From CAYOKT01 sp964404605 (lineage in GTDB: Bacteria; Electryoneota; Electryoneia; Electryoneales; Electryoneaceae), in contig CAYOKT010000003.1 in assembly GCA_964404605.1 (NCBI GenBank), forward strand, positions 1-64,000: a stretch of DNA of 64,000 nt. The letters run 5' to 3'. The notes beneath the pieces were generated by a model that saw only the letters and a list, made by a program, of their open reading frames with translations, was not told where the DNA came from and searched no databases. The position numbers and the translations under genes are program-made. Numbering within the stretch: position 1 is the first letter of the stretch; each line of letters starts with the position of its first letter. Positions 1 through 8,094 of the stretch are shown one piece after another.

Positions 1-36
1 CGCTCCCAGGCTGCGGCGTGGCAGAGCGCTCCCGGG

Positions 37-3000
37 CTATCCGCCAGCCTCGCCGGTGTGGTCATCGATCCAGCGGGCGAGATCATCGGGGAGCTCCCGG
101 CCTTTCCCGGACACCAGCTCCGCGAGGAGATGGGGCGCGAGTTCGGCCACGGTGGGCGCGTGGAAAAAGTCCGAGAAGGAGATGTCGATCTTGTAGTTCC
201 GCCGGAGGCGGGAGAGGATCTGTGTCATGTGAAGGGAATCTCCGCCGAGGGCGAAGAAGTTGTCCCGCAGGCCGACCCGCTCCAATCCGAGCACCTCGGC
301 CCAGACTTCCGCGAGTTCGCGCTCCAGGGCGCTCTCGGGGGCGGCATACGCGGTTTCGAGGTCGGGCCGCGACGAGCGGACCGCCGGTCTCCCGTCGAGG
401 GTTTCCCGTCTCGAGCCCGGTTGTTCCGCCTGCTGGAGGATCGTCCGCGGGGAGCGGGGTGTCACGAGGACATGCGGGTGCGGCCCGCGCAGGATGTCGA
501 GGAACGCCTCGGCCCCCCGTCGCGTCGTGATCCCCTCATTCAGCCAGGGCAGGCGCCATGCCGGCAGCTCCCCCCGGAGGGCCGATTCCGCGGTGCGCCC
601 CGCCTCGAGCCAGTAATCCCAGTCGATGGAGACGATGAAGGGGCTCTCCGCACCGGTATGGGCGTGCGCGAAGCCGTCGAGGAAGGCAGCCTCGGTGCTT
701 CGGGCAAGCATCTCCAGCCCCCCGAGCCAGCCGGTGAGCGAACTGAAGAGGGCGATGAAGTCCGGGGGGTCGCCGGAGAGCAGGCGCCACAGGAGCCGGG
801 TGCCGGCGATCTTCGGCCGGGTGGCGCGTTCGAGGGTGGACCGGTCCAGGCGGGCGATGCTCTCATCGGCCACCACACGGGCGGCGTGGATCACCCCGTC
901 GATCCGCCCGAACCTCTCCCGGACCGCCATGAGCGCGCGGGTCAACTGTTCCTCGTCCGCCACGTCCGCCCGGAGGACGAGCACCTCGCCCCCGAGTCGT
1001 TCAATTTCGCGAAGCTGTTGAATCTTTGCGCCGATCCCGTCGTCCTTCCCGCGAGCTTCGAGGCGGCGGTCCCATTCCTCCGGGGGCGGGAAGGCGGAGC
1101 GCCCGATCAGGACGAGACGTGCCCGGAACCTCTCCGCGAGGTGCCGCGCGATCTCCAGCCCGATGCCGCCCAACCCGCCGGTGATCAGGTACACTCCCCG
1201 CGGGCGGAGGCGTGGAGCGGCCGCCTCGCCCCTCGGCGCCGGGATCACGCGGAGGGACGGTTCGTACCGGTCCTCCCCGCGGAAGGCGACCATGACCCCG
1301 CCGGACCCGGCGGCGAGTTCCTTCCACAGCAGGCTGGTTTGTTTCGTGAATTCCTCAGCGCCGGCCTCGGCGGGCGGCAGGTCGATCAACCGGCAGGTGA
1401 TGTTGGGGTACTCCTGCATGATCACCCGGCACGCCCCGGTCATGGCGGTCCGTTCCGGGCGGATCGGTTCGCCGGGCTGCACGGGCAGCGCCCGCGAGGT
1501 GACAAGCACCAGCTCGACCGGGTTCTCTGCGGATTGCCCGAGGGCCTGCACAACCGGCAGCAGGCTGAAAAGGCCGTTGTCCATCGCCGCGCGATGGGTC
1601 TCCTCAGCGTTCCCGTCACGCGGGAGGTCAAAGCTCCACAAGAAGAGCACGCAATCCGGGACGATTCCGCTCTCATGCAGCGAGCGGAACAGCGCTCCGA
1701 ACCCCTCGGGCTTTCCCGGCGGCAGGGTGAAGCCGGGCTCGACCGACCCGCTGAAAGACGCTCCCCGGATGACACGGATGACGTCCCAGCCGTCGCTCTT
1801 TCCAGCCTTCGCGAGCCGCTCTCCCAAGCCCCAATCGTCGAGGAACAGCAGACACGTTCTACGCCCGCCCGTGCGGGGCGCGGGGCGCAGGCGGCCGGTC
1901 TCCTCCGGCAAGGGCGAGCGCACCCACTCCGGCTCGAGAAGCCACAGGGGTTGCAACGCCCGCCGGTCCAGCTTGCCACTCGTGGTGCGGGGCAGGTGGT
2001 CGAGGTGACGGATCATCGCCGGGATCATGTACGGCGGCAACCGGTCGTGCACGAAGGCGAGCAACTCCTCCGGCCCGGGCGGCCGGGCGGCGTCGCTTTC
2101 GAAGAAGGCGAGCAATTCCAGGTCCCCCGCCGTGCCCTCCCGGGTGATGACCGCCGCATCACGGACGGCCGGGTGGGCGAGGAGGACGCTCTCCACTTCG
2201 GCCGGCTCCACCCGCTGCCCGTGGATCTGGACCTGGCGGTCCAGGCGTCCGAGGCAGACCAGGTTGCCCTCGGGGTCATACCGGCCAAGGTCACCCGTGT
2301 GGAAAAGGCGCATGCCGCTTTCCGCGGGATCGGGGCGATACAATCGCTTCGTCGTCGCTTCATCCCGCCAGTAGCCCAGGCCGAAGTACCGGCTGCGGAG
2401 AACGATCTCGCCGGTCCCGCCCGGGGCGACCGCCCTTCCGTTCTCGTCCTCGAGGAGAACCTCAACCCCGGGCAGCGGCCGCCCGATGGGGAAGACCGGT
2501 TCATGGAAGGGCTTGTCCCGGTCGATGAAATAATGTGCTACTGACAGCAGCTCCGTGGAGCCGTAACAGTTGACCAACCTGCAAGAGGGGGGAAAGACCT
2601 CATGCAGCCGCTCCACGTCATGTCGATGAAGGGGTTCACCGGCGAGGGCCAGGTATCGGAGTTGTTCGAGCCGTTGCCCGCGGAACGATGGGGCGGCATG
2701 GCGCATGATGGTGGGGACGGAGTGCAGGATGGTGATACCCTCGCTCTCCATCCAGTCGGGCAGGCTGTCCAACCCTTGCCGGTGGAGATCGAACAGGTGC
2801 ACGGAGGCGCCGTTGAGCAGAGAACCGAAGATGCTCAACAAGGATTGTGCGAACGTGCCGGAACCGAGCAGCGCGATACGGTCCTCGTGGTTCACGCCGA
2901 AAGAAACAGTGTGCCTCAGGATCTGGTGAAGGAGGCTCCGGTGCGAGTGCAGGACTCCCTTCGGACGGCCGGTTGACCCGGAGGTGAAGAAGAGACAGGC

Positions 3001-3606
3001 GGGGTCCCCCGCGCCTGTTTCGATGCCGGGATCGCTCTCCGGGAGCTCCTCGCCGGCGCCGGACAACGGGAGAACCGGGATGTTGGTCTTTTCCGGATCG
3101 AAGAAAGCAGGGTCGCCCTCCTCGCCGATGACCAGTTGCGCCTCCGCCGCCCGGGTGATTTGACGGTTCCTCGCGGAAGGATGAAACGGGTCGAGTGGAA
3201 CGTATGTCTTCCCGGCTTTCAACACGGCGAGGATCGCCGTGATCATCCCGCGGTGCTTCCCGAGGTGAAGAGCGATCCGCCCTTCGCCCGCGCCGGCGAC
3301 CTCGAGAATCCTGCGTGCCAGCCGGTCAGCCTGCCGGTTCAGGCCGGCATAGGTCAGGCTGCCGCCGGCGTCCGTGACGGCGATTCGATCCGGGAAGCGT
3401 TCGACCGTCTCCCGGAACCGCGCGGGAACAGACCGCTCGACCCCCTCTGCCGGGACAGGCGACTCACTTACGCGAACCTGTCGCGGGCCCGGCGCTCGAA
3501 GAGGTGTATCGGAAGAGGTCTCTTTTTTCCGGCTTGCCTGCAATGGCTTTCCTGTCCCTGCCCGTGCGCCGTGCCTTCGCCCTTCGACCAGCCGATGATG
3601 AGTCAT
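37..3606 (-). CDS. Stand-alone NRPS/PKS-like module: adenylation - ketoreductase - carrier (A-KR-T)
   Basis: A 1189-residue protein. Residues ~55-560 form an AMP-binding adenylation domain with core A3 TSGSTGRPKG (~207), A5 YGSTE and A10 TTSGKLDRRAL. Residues ~600-1030 form a ketoreductase with dinucleotide motif TGGLGGIG (~805) and active-site FSS (~954). Residues ~1055-1150 form a carrier domain with GGDSL (Ser 1124 is the phosphopantetheine site). There is no condensation or thioesterase domain. Known: A-KR-T modules in depsipeptide synthetases load an alpha-keto acid, tether it and reduce it. The A4 region reads FAQS where amino-acid-activating domains usually have FD, so the Asp that binds an alpha-amino group is absent. 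The ketoreductase Tyr (YAAAN region) is replaced by RSTEA, so reduction may not occur. No strong ribosome binding site precedes the chosen ATG, and the start could lie slightly downstream. It precedes the window edge, so partner genes are unseen. Domain calls are firm; substrate is inferred. Confidence 0.85.
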   Translation of the reverse strand: MTHHRLVEGRRHGARAGTGKPLQASRKKETSSDTPLRAPGPRQVRVSESPVPAEGVERSVPARFRETVERFPDRIAVTDAGGSLTYAGLNRQADRLARRILEVAGAGEGRIALHLGKHRGMITAILAVLKAGKTYVPLDPFHPSARNRQITRAAEAQLVIGEEGDPAFFDPEKTNIPVLPLSGAGEELPESDPGIETGAGDPACLFFTSGSTGRPKGVLHSHRSLLHQILRHTVSFGVNHEDRIALLGSGTFAQSLLSIFGSLLNGASVHLFDLHRQGLDSLPDWMESEGITILHSVPTIMRHAAPSFRGQRLEQLRYLALAGEPLHRHDVERLHEVFPPSCRLVNCYGSTELLSVAHYFIDRDKPFHEPVFPIGRPLPGVEVLLEDENGRAVAPGGTGEIVLRSRYFGLGYWRDEATTKRLYRPDPAESGMRLFHTGDLGRYDPEGNLVCLGRLDRQVQIHGQRVEPAEVESVLLAHPAVRDAAVITREGTAGDLELLAFFESDAARPPGPEELLAFVHDRLPPYMIPAMIRHLDHLPRTTSGKLDRRALQPLWLLEPEWVRSPLPEETGRLRPAPRTGGRRTCLLFLDDWGLGERLAKAGKSDGWDVIRVIRGASFSGSVEPGFTLPPGKPEGFGALFRSLHESGIVPDCVLFLWSFDLPRDGNAEETHRAAMDNGLFSLLPVVQALGQSAENPVELVLVTSRALPVQPGEPIRPERTAMTGACRVIMQEYPNITCRLIDLPPAEAGAEEFTKQTSLLWKELAAGSGGVMVAFRGEDRYEPSLRVIPAPRGEAAAPRLRPRGVYLITGGLGGIGLEIARHLAERFRARLVLIGRSAFPPPEEWDRRLEARGKDDGIGAKIQQLREIERLGGEVLVLRADVADEEQLTRALMAVRERFGRIDGVIHAARVVADESIARLDRSTLERATRPKIAGTRLLWRLLSGDPPDFIALFSSLTGWLGGLEMLARSTEAAFLDGFAHAHTGAESPFIVSIDWDYWLEAGRTAESALRGELPAWRLPWLNEGITTRRGAEAFLDILRGPHPHVLVTPRSPRTILQQAEQPGSRRETLDGRPAVRSSRPDLETAYAAPESALERELAEVWAEVLGLERVGLRDNFFALGGDSLHMTQILSRLRRNYKIDISFSDFFHAPTVAELAPHLLAELVSGKGRELPDDLARWIDDHTGEAGG

Positions 3607-3690
3607 TCATGTGGAAGCGGCAGCCGCCCGCTCGTTTCCGAAGGCGCGCACACCGCGTGAATGTGGCGCTGATACTGGGAAAAGGGGCGG

Positions 3691-3712
3691 AAAAAACCGG
3701 CCCGTGGGCCGG
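3691..3712 (-). terminator. Intrinsic terminator of the M23 peptidase gene
   Basis: The perfect hairpin CCGGCCC-GT-GGGCCGG (3697-3712) is followed on the minus strand by TTTTTT (complement of A at 3691-3696). It lies 33 bases beyond the stop codon at 3745. Confidence 0.85.
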
Positions 3713-3744
3713 CGGAGTGAACGTGGGGTGAAGAAGCCGCCTCG

Positions 3745-4677
3745 TTACCGATTTGCCATTTCAAAGGCTTCATAGAAGTAGTCGAGGGGATCGACGGCCC
3801 GACCCTTCACCTTGACCATATAATGCAGGTGAGGCGCGGTGCTGCGGCCGGTGTTGCCGACGACACCGATCTGATCGCCTCGTTTCACCATCTGTCCGCG
3901 GCGCACATTGTACCCGTCGAGGTGGCCATAGACGGTCTCATACCCGTACCCGTGGTCGATCTTGACCGTCAGCCCGAGCAGGGGCATGCGCTTCGCATAC
4001 TCGACCCGGCCGTCCGCGGTGGCGTACACCGGGGTTCCCCGGGAGGCGGAAATATCGAGGCCGTTGTGGAACCGGATCTGCCGGGTGAAGGGATCGGGGC
4101 GGTATCCGAAGCCGTCCGTCAACCTGCCGCCGACCACGGGACGTATCGCGGGAATGTGAAGCAGGCGCTTCTCGTCCGACGCGATCTTCTCCTCGATCTC
4201 CGCGAAGGACTGCTGCTGGACGGTGATCTGGCGCTCGAGCTGGTCGAGGGTCCGGAGGAGCGTTTCGACCTGTTCGTTGCCGATGACTTCGCCCTCGAGG
4301 GGCATCAGGCTGCCGGTGCCCGCCCGGCGGACATCCTCGCCCAACGGCGGCAGGTCCACGCGGACCCGGATGGCCTCCTCCTCGGTGGCGAGGGAGTCCA
4401 CCCGATGGATCACCCGGCTCATCTGTTTCTGCACTTCGCTGAGCTGGTGATTCAACAGTCGGTTCTCGGCGATCAGTTGCCCCGTGCGCAGGCGGACACG
4501 AACCTCGCTGAGGGCGAGGACGGAGATGACGATGGTCGCGAGGAGGAGGAGAGTACCTCCGGCGGCCAGCCACGCGAGGCGCCGGGCGCTGATGCTCCGG
4601 CGTTTCAGCCGAGTGGAACCGGCCCGCTCGACGAAGAGCAGGTAACGGGTGGAATTGCGACGGGGCAAGCGGTACAT
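3745..4677 (-). CDS. Membrane-anchored M23 peptidase (LytM-type peptidoglycan hydrolase)
   Basis: A 310-residue protein. It has a basic N-terminus, one membrane segment (about residues 34-55), a coiled-coil stretch (about 60-165) and a C-terminal M23 domain (about 185-305). The zinc ligands are visible as HNGLD and HLHY. The architecture matches LytM-family murein endopeptidases or their activators, which cut peptide cross-links in the periplasm during growth or division. Both metal motifs are intact, so I infer it is catalytic and not only an activator. The ATG at 4677 is preceded by GGGAG at a good distance; an in-frame TTG one codon upstream is less likely. A promoter and a repeat-containing leader lie upstream and a terminator follows, so it is probably monocistronic. 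Confidence 0.9.
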   Translation of the reverse strand: MYRLPRRNSTRYLLFVERAGSTRLKRRSISARRLAWLAAGGTLLLLATIVISVLALSEVRVRLRTGQLIAENRLLNHQLSEVQKQMSRVIHRVDSLATEEEAIRVRVDLPPLGEDVRRAGTGSLMPLEGEVIGNEQVETLLRTLDQLERQITVQQQSFAEIEEKIASDEKRLLHIPAIRPVVGGRLTDGFGYRPDPFTRQIRFHNGLDISASRGTPVYATADGRVEYAKRMPLLGLTVKIDHGYGYETVYGHLDGYNVRRGQMVKRGDQIGVVGNTGRSTAPHLHYMVKVKGRAVDPLDYFYEAFEMANR

Positions 4678-4680
4678 CAA

Positions 4681-4838
4681 TCTCCCTGAATTATCCGTGT
4701 CCGGCGAAGAGATGAATCCAGCGTGGCAGCTCGCCCGGGGCGACAGCTTCCCCGGTGTGACAGTTCGTCAGGCACAGCGACTCTCCCACCGCGGCAGCTC
4801 GCCCGGCAACCCCTTCGATGTGCCGTGCACCATGATCG
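4681..4838 (-). promoter_or_regulatory. Structured ~157-nt 5' leader with a tandem 19-nt motif
   Basis: The transcribed leader of the M23 gene carries GGGCGAGCTGCC-RCG-STGG twice, at 4786-4804 and 4718-4736, with 17 of 19 positions identical. GC-rich stretches between the copies could fold. Reading frames through it are short and inconsistent, so I treat it as non-coding. It resembles no riboswitch class that I can match with confidence. It may be a regulatory RNA element. Confidence 0.4.
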
Positions 4839-4843
4839 AAACA

Positions 4844-4872
4844 AAAGTAACGTGCCAGCGGAATCCAGTCAA
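4844..4872 (-). promoter_or_regulatory. Sigma-70-type promoter for the M23 gene
   Basis: On the minus strand TTGACT (4867-4872) is separated by 17 bases from TACTTT (4844-4849). A start of transcription near 4837 would give a leader of about 157 nt. Confidence 0.6.
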
Positions 4873-4938
4873 GCGATGTGTAAACAGAGAAACGGTTCGC
4901 CGGGAGAAGAGACTCCTTAGAATCAATAATATCATAAA

Positions 4939-4958
4939 TTTCCGAAAAACATCGGAAA
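4939..4958 (-). terminator. Possible weak terminator after the TPR-like gene
   Basis: The inverted repeat TTTCCGA / TCGGAAA with a 6-base loop lies 38 bases after the stop at 4996, followed on the minus strand by TTTATG. The surroundings are AT-rich, unlike the rest of the window. The U-tract is poor, so termination is uncertain. Confidence 0.35.
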
Positions 4959-4995
4959 TCCGACTCCGTTTCGCATTGCCGTTCTTCAACGTGTC

Positions 4996-5892
4996 TCAGG
5001 ACTTTCCGCCTGTCCGGTCCGGCGAGCCGCTGTCCCCCTCGCCGCGGCGGCCGCGGACCTCGAGGGCGAGATCCTTGTACTGCTCCGAGGCCGGCGAGGC
5101 GAGAAAGCGCTCGTAGGCGCTCCATGCGCCCTCCCGGTCGCCGGTCTCCTCGCGGCAGAGCCCGAGGAGGAAGAAGGCCGGGGTCTCCTCGCGGATGGCC
5201 GCGTCGGCGAGGGCGAGTTGCAGGTAATGGAGACTTTCCGCCAGCAGCTCGTGTTGCCCGTCCTTCGCCTCGTCCGGCCGGTCGGAGGAGATCCGCCGGG
5301 CGAGTTCGTAGCATAGCACCCCGAGGTCGTACAGCACTCCGGGCGTCGTCGGACTCACCAGGTGCGCGCCATGCAGCAGCAGCCGCGCGAGGAGGAATTC
5401 CCTCAGCGCCGCTTCGCCCTCGTACTGTTCCGCGAAGTGCGTCCCCTCCTGGAGATGATGTTGCGCGTGGCGGAGGAGCATGTCGAAAAGGGCCGCTCCC
5501 TCTTCCGCCCGGGCGATGACCTGCTCCAGCTCCCGGTGATGAGGTTCCTCCCGCCCGAACGCGGCGAGGATCAGCAGGCAGCGCCCGACCTGGTCGACGA
5601 GACGGTCGTAGTCGGGCGAGGCGGCCGGAAGGTGCCCTTCGAGGAGACCGCGCAGCAGCTCGCCGCCGTCGATCGTCTCCTCGTCCTCATCGTGCCCGGT
5701 GGGCACCGGGCCGCGGCCGGGATAGGGGAAATCGAACCAGAGCTGTTTCGCCAGGGTGTTCTCCGGCGCCGCCACCGGAACCGGCAGATCGGCCGGGAAG
5801 GTGAATGGCCCGAGGTGCAGCTCTCCCTCGTGTTCGACCCAGGTGAACGCCCTCGAACCCGGCGCGACCAACTCCTGGAAGAATGATGCCAT
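4996..5892 (-). CDS. Hypothetical protein with helical, TPR-like C-terminal half
   Basis: A 298-residue protein with no signal peptide or membrane segment, so probably cytoplasmic. I do not recognise a named family. The first ~75 residues are rich in Pro, Phe and Trp. The rest is helical, and the segment around residues 215-275 (YLQLALADAA, FFLLGLCREE, AWSAYERFLA) has the alternating small/aromatic pattern of tetratricopeptide repeats, suggesting a binding or scaffold role. The ATG at 5892 has GAGAGG just upstream. It lies downstream of the outer-membrane barrel gene with a 144-base gap, so co-transcription is possible but not shown. Confidence 0.6.
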   Translation of the reverse strand: MASFFQELVAPGSRAFTWVEHEGELHLGPFTFPADLPVPVAAPENTLAKQLWFDFPYPGRGPVPTGHDEDEETIDGGELLRGLLEGHLPAASPDYDRLVDQVGRCLLILAAFGREEPHHRELEQVIARAEEGAALFDMLLRHAQHHLQEGTHFAEQYEGEAALREFLLARLLLHGAHLVSPTTPGVLYDLGVLCYELARRISSDRPDEAKDGQHELLAESLHYLQLALADAAIREETPAFFLLGLCREETGDREGAWSAYERFLASPASEQYKDLALEVRGRRGEGDSGSPDRTGGKS

Positions 5893-6036
5893 GAACCTCT
5901 CGCGATGGAACAGACCGTGCGCCCTCCGCGCGCGGCAGCGGGGAAGATAACCCTTTTACCCCGTTTCGGGCGGGTCGGCCGGGCACGGCGAGAGCCGGTG
6001 CAGGGGCGCCGGCGCCGCACCGAGCGGAGCTTTCCT

Positions 6037-6975
6037 TTACAACAGGGTGTATGTCACGCCGAGGGAGAGGGTCTCCTTGAAGCGGCCCGCCTTGGAGACT
6101 TCCCGGTCGTAGAGAAGCTGGGTGTAGAGGTTGACCATCAGGTACCGGGTGATGCCCGCCGTGAAGATGTTCTCGAAGTTCACATCCACCACGCGCCAGT
6201 CGTTCTCCCGGACCGTTCCCTTCAGGTCGTTCGCCCCGGAGAAGGTGAGCGCCTGGAAGAGCGTCAGCTTGCTGGTGAGGCGGATCTTCTCCGGCACGAT
6301 CGGCGCGTTGATCTCCGAGACGAACTCCAGGCCGCCGTCATTGGTGTTTCTGCGCCCCCGCAGCTCGGAGAGGCTGTCGAGCAGAGCGTTGCCGTCGAGG
6401 GTCTGGCGGAAGCCCACGCCGAGGCGGATGATCCAGCTCTCGCCCTCGCGCCGGAGGAGTGTTCGCGCGAAACCTGCGCTCTCGGTGATCGTGGCGGGGT
6501 TGACGGCCCGGTTCGAGCCGCCCCGGGTGTCGAGAAACTGGCTTTGCATCCGTCCCGCGACGAAGGGGTCGACGAAGTAGCCGAAGGTGAAGCGCATCAC
6601 CGACTCGAGGTCGATCAGGTCGGTGGATTTCGCCGGTTGCGTCCAGCGGCGGGTGTCGAGTTCCTGCTGATGCGTCTGCCCGAAGGAGAGCTTCAGCGTG
6701 CTGCGGGAGTTGAGGGCTTTCGTGAGCCGGCGCTCGGCGAGGCCGTTGAAGTTGAACGCCCAGGAGATGGACCCCGTCTCCTCGCCCGACCAGTTGTCGC
6801 TGTAGGCGTTCTGGGTCTGTGTGATGTTGGTTTCGGCGGCGAGCACCCAGCCCGCCGCCGGGTCCGGGGCGCCGGCCGGCGCTCCGCCTGTTCCCTCCGC
6901 GAGAAGCCGCCCGGCGGGAAGCAGGAGCAGTGGCAGGCACACCATGGCGGCGAGCCGTTTCGCGTGATTTCTCAT
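6037..6975 (-). CDS. Outer-membrane beta-barrel protein, DUF3078-like
   Basis: A 312-residue protein with a signal peptide (residues 1-26) and a body of alternating polar/hydrophobic beta strands ending in LGVTYTLL, as expected for an outer-membrane barrel. The opening NITQTQNAYSDNWSGEE resembles the DUF3078 proteins of Bacteroidota, whose members start with an N-x-Q-x-x-x-x-NW motif. The function of that family is not established; a porin or channel role is inferred. It starts 30 bases after the stop of the threonine-dehydrogenase-like gene with a GGGGGAG ribosome site, so the two may be co-transcribed. Confidence 0.7.
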   Translation of the reverse strand: MRNHAKRLAAMVCLPLLLLPAGRLLAEGTGGAPAGAPDPAAGWVLAAETNITQTQNAYSDNWSGEETGSISWAFNFNGLAERRLTKALNSRSTLKLSFGQTHQQELDTRRWTQPAKSTDLIDLESVMRFTFGYFVDPFVAGRMQSQFLDTRGGSNRAVNPATITESAGFARTLLRREGESWIIRLGVGFRQTLDGNALLDSLSELRGRRNTNDGGLEFVSEINAPIVPEKIRLTSKLTLFQALTFSGANDLKGTVRENDWRVVDVNFENIFTAGITRYLMVNLYTQLLYDREVSKAGRFKETLSLGVTYTLL

Positions 6976-7005
6976 CAGCGCTCCCCCGAGTTCATTCGCT
7001 GCAGG

Positions 7006-7986
7006 CTACAACAGTTCCCCGGCGGCGTGCCTCTCCCGCAGGTGAAGGATCATGTCCTCGGTCATCGCCTCCAGGTCGTACTCCGGACACCAACCCCAGT
7101 CTTCCCGCGCGGCGGAATCGTCGATCGAACGCGGCCAACTGTCGGCGATGGCCTGGTGAAAATCGGGTTCGTACTCGACGGTGAAATCCGGGACGTGCCG
7201 CCGGATGGAATCCGCCAGTTCCCGGACGTTGAAGCTCAGGGCGGCGACGTTGTAGGCGTTATGGTAGCGCAGTTTCGAACCGTCCGCGTGCGCCAGTTCG
7301 AGCAGTGCGCGCAGGGCGTCCGGCATGTACATCATCGGCAGGATGGTCTCCTCGCGGACGAAGCAGGTGTAGGGCTCGCCCTTCACGGCCGAGTAGTAGA
7401 TGGCGACGGCGTAGTCGGTCGTCCCGCCGCCGGGCAGCGTCTTGTACGAGATCAGCCCCGGGTAGCGAACGCCGCGGACTTCCAGGCCCCACTTGTGATA
7501 GTAATAGTCGCAGAGCAGCTCGCCGGCGACCTTGGTCACGCCGTACATCGAGTTCGGGCGGAGGACGGTCTCCTGGGGCGTGTTCTCCTTGGGGGTGTTC
7601 GGGCCGAAAACCGCGATGGAACTCGGGACCATCACAAGCGACATCTCGCGGTCGCGGGCGATGTCGAGCACGTTCTTCAACCCGTGCATGTTCACATCCC
7701 ACGCCAGGTCCGGCTTGCGTTCCCCGACGGCGGAGAGGATGGCCGCGAGGTGGTAGATGGCGTCGATGTCGTAGCGGTTGGCGATCTGGGCGAAGTGGTT
7801 GCCCTCGGTGATGTCGAGGGTCTCATAGGGGCCGGTTTCGCGCAGCTCCGGCTCCGGGTTGGTCAGCAGGTCCACGGCGACCACGTTCGCGCCGCCGTAG
7901 ATATTCCGCAGTCTCATCGTCAGTTCCGACCCGATCTGCCCGGCCGCGCCGGTGACCATGATCCGCTTGTTCCTTCGCTCGGGCAC
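7006..7986 (-). CDS. tdh: L-threonine 3-dehydrogenase, SDR (epimerase-like) type
   Basis: A 326-residue NAD-dependent short-chain dehydrogenase. The N-terminal Rossmann motif is GAAGQIGSEL and the catalytic pair is YGVTK (Tyr-x-x-x-Lys) after the serine motif VPSSIAVFG. The loop PGLISYKTLPGGGTTDYA is characteristic of epimerase-like threonine dehydrogenases, which oxidise L-threonine to 2-amino-3-ketobutyrate and differ from the zinc-dependent Tdh of E. coli. I start at GTG 7986, which sits after a GGGAGGGAGA ribosome site; the first internal ATG would remove part of the Rossmann strand. A generic NDP-sugar epimerase is the alternative, but the loop argues against it. Confidence 0.82.
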   Translation of the reverse strand: MPERRNKRIMVTGAAGQIGSELTMRLRNIYGGANVVAVDLLTNPEPELRETGPYETLDITEGNHFAQIANRYDIDAIYHLAAILSAVGERKPDLAWDVNMHGLKNVLDIARDREMSLVMVPSSIAVFGPNTPKENTPQETVLRPNSMYGVTKVAGELLCDYYYHKWGLEVRGVRYPGLISYKTLPGGGTTDYAVAIYYSAVKGEPYTCFVREETILPMMYMPDALRALLELAHADGSKLRYHNAYNVAALSFNVRELADSIRRHVPDFTVEYEPDFHQAIADSWPRSIDDSAAREDWGWCPEYDLEAMTEDMILHLRERHAAGELL

Positions 7987-8061
7987 CTGTCTCCCTCCCT
8001 GGTATCGGGCGATGACCCGCGTGTGGCGATTCGGAAAATGCTTCCGGTGAACAGCCGAGAG

Positions 8062-8084
8062 AAAAGCCCGGCGCGAGCCGGGCT
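8062..8084 (-). terminator. Intrinsic terminator of thrS
   Basis: AGCCCGGC-GCGA-GCCGGGCT (8065-8084) is a perfect 8-bp stem with a 4-base loop, followed on the minus strand by TTTC. It lies just beyond the thrS stop at 8095. Confidence 0.8.
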
Positions 8085-8094
8085 GATGCTTTTC

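Noticed and set aside
58..2544. 828-codon plus-strand open frame opposite the A-KR-T gene
   Set aside because: Antisense shadow typical of high GC; translation is Arg/Pro/Gly-rich with no domain, while the minus strand encodes recognised motifs.
4681..4838. ydaO-type c-di-AMP riboswitch
   Set aside because: A few short strings match, but the conserved order, GGGGGAACC-type core and closing stem are not present.
4838..4860. Sigma-54 promoter (TGGCACG upstream of the M23 gene)
   Set aside because: The -24 half fits but the -12 GC is TT; the overlapping sigma-70 boxes fit better.
4691..5314. Minus-strand frame ending with a CLTNCH heme-like motif
   Set aside because: The spacing is CxxxCH, not CxxCH; most of the frame overlaps another gene, and the motif falls in the repeat-containing leader.
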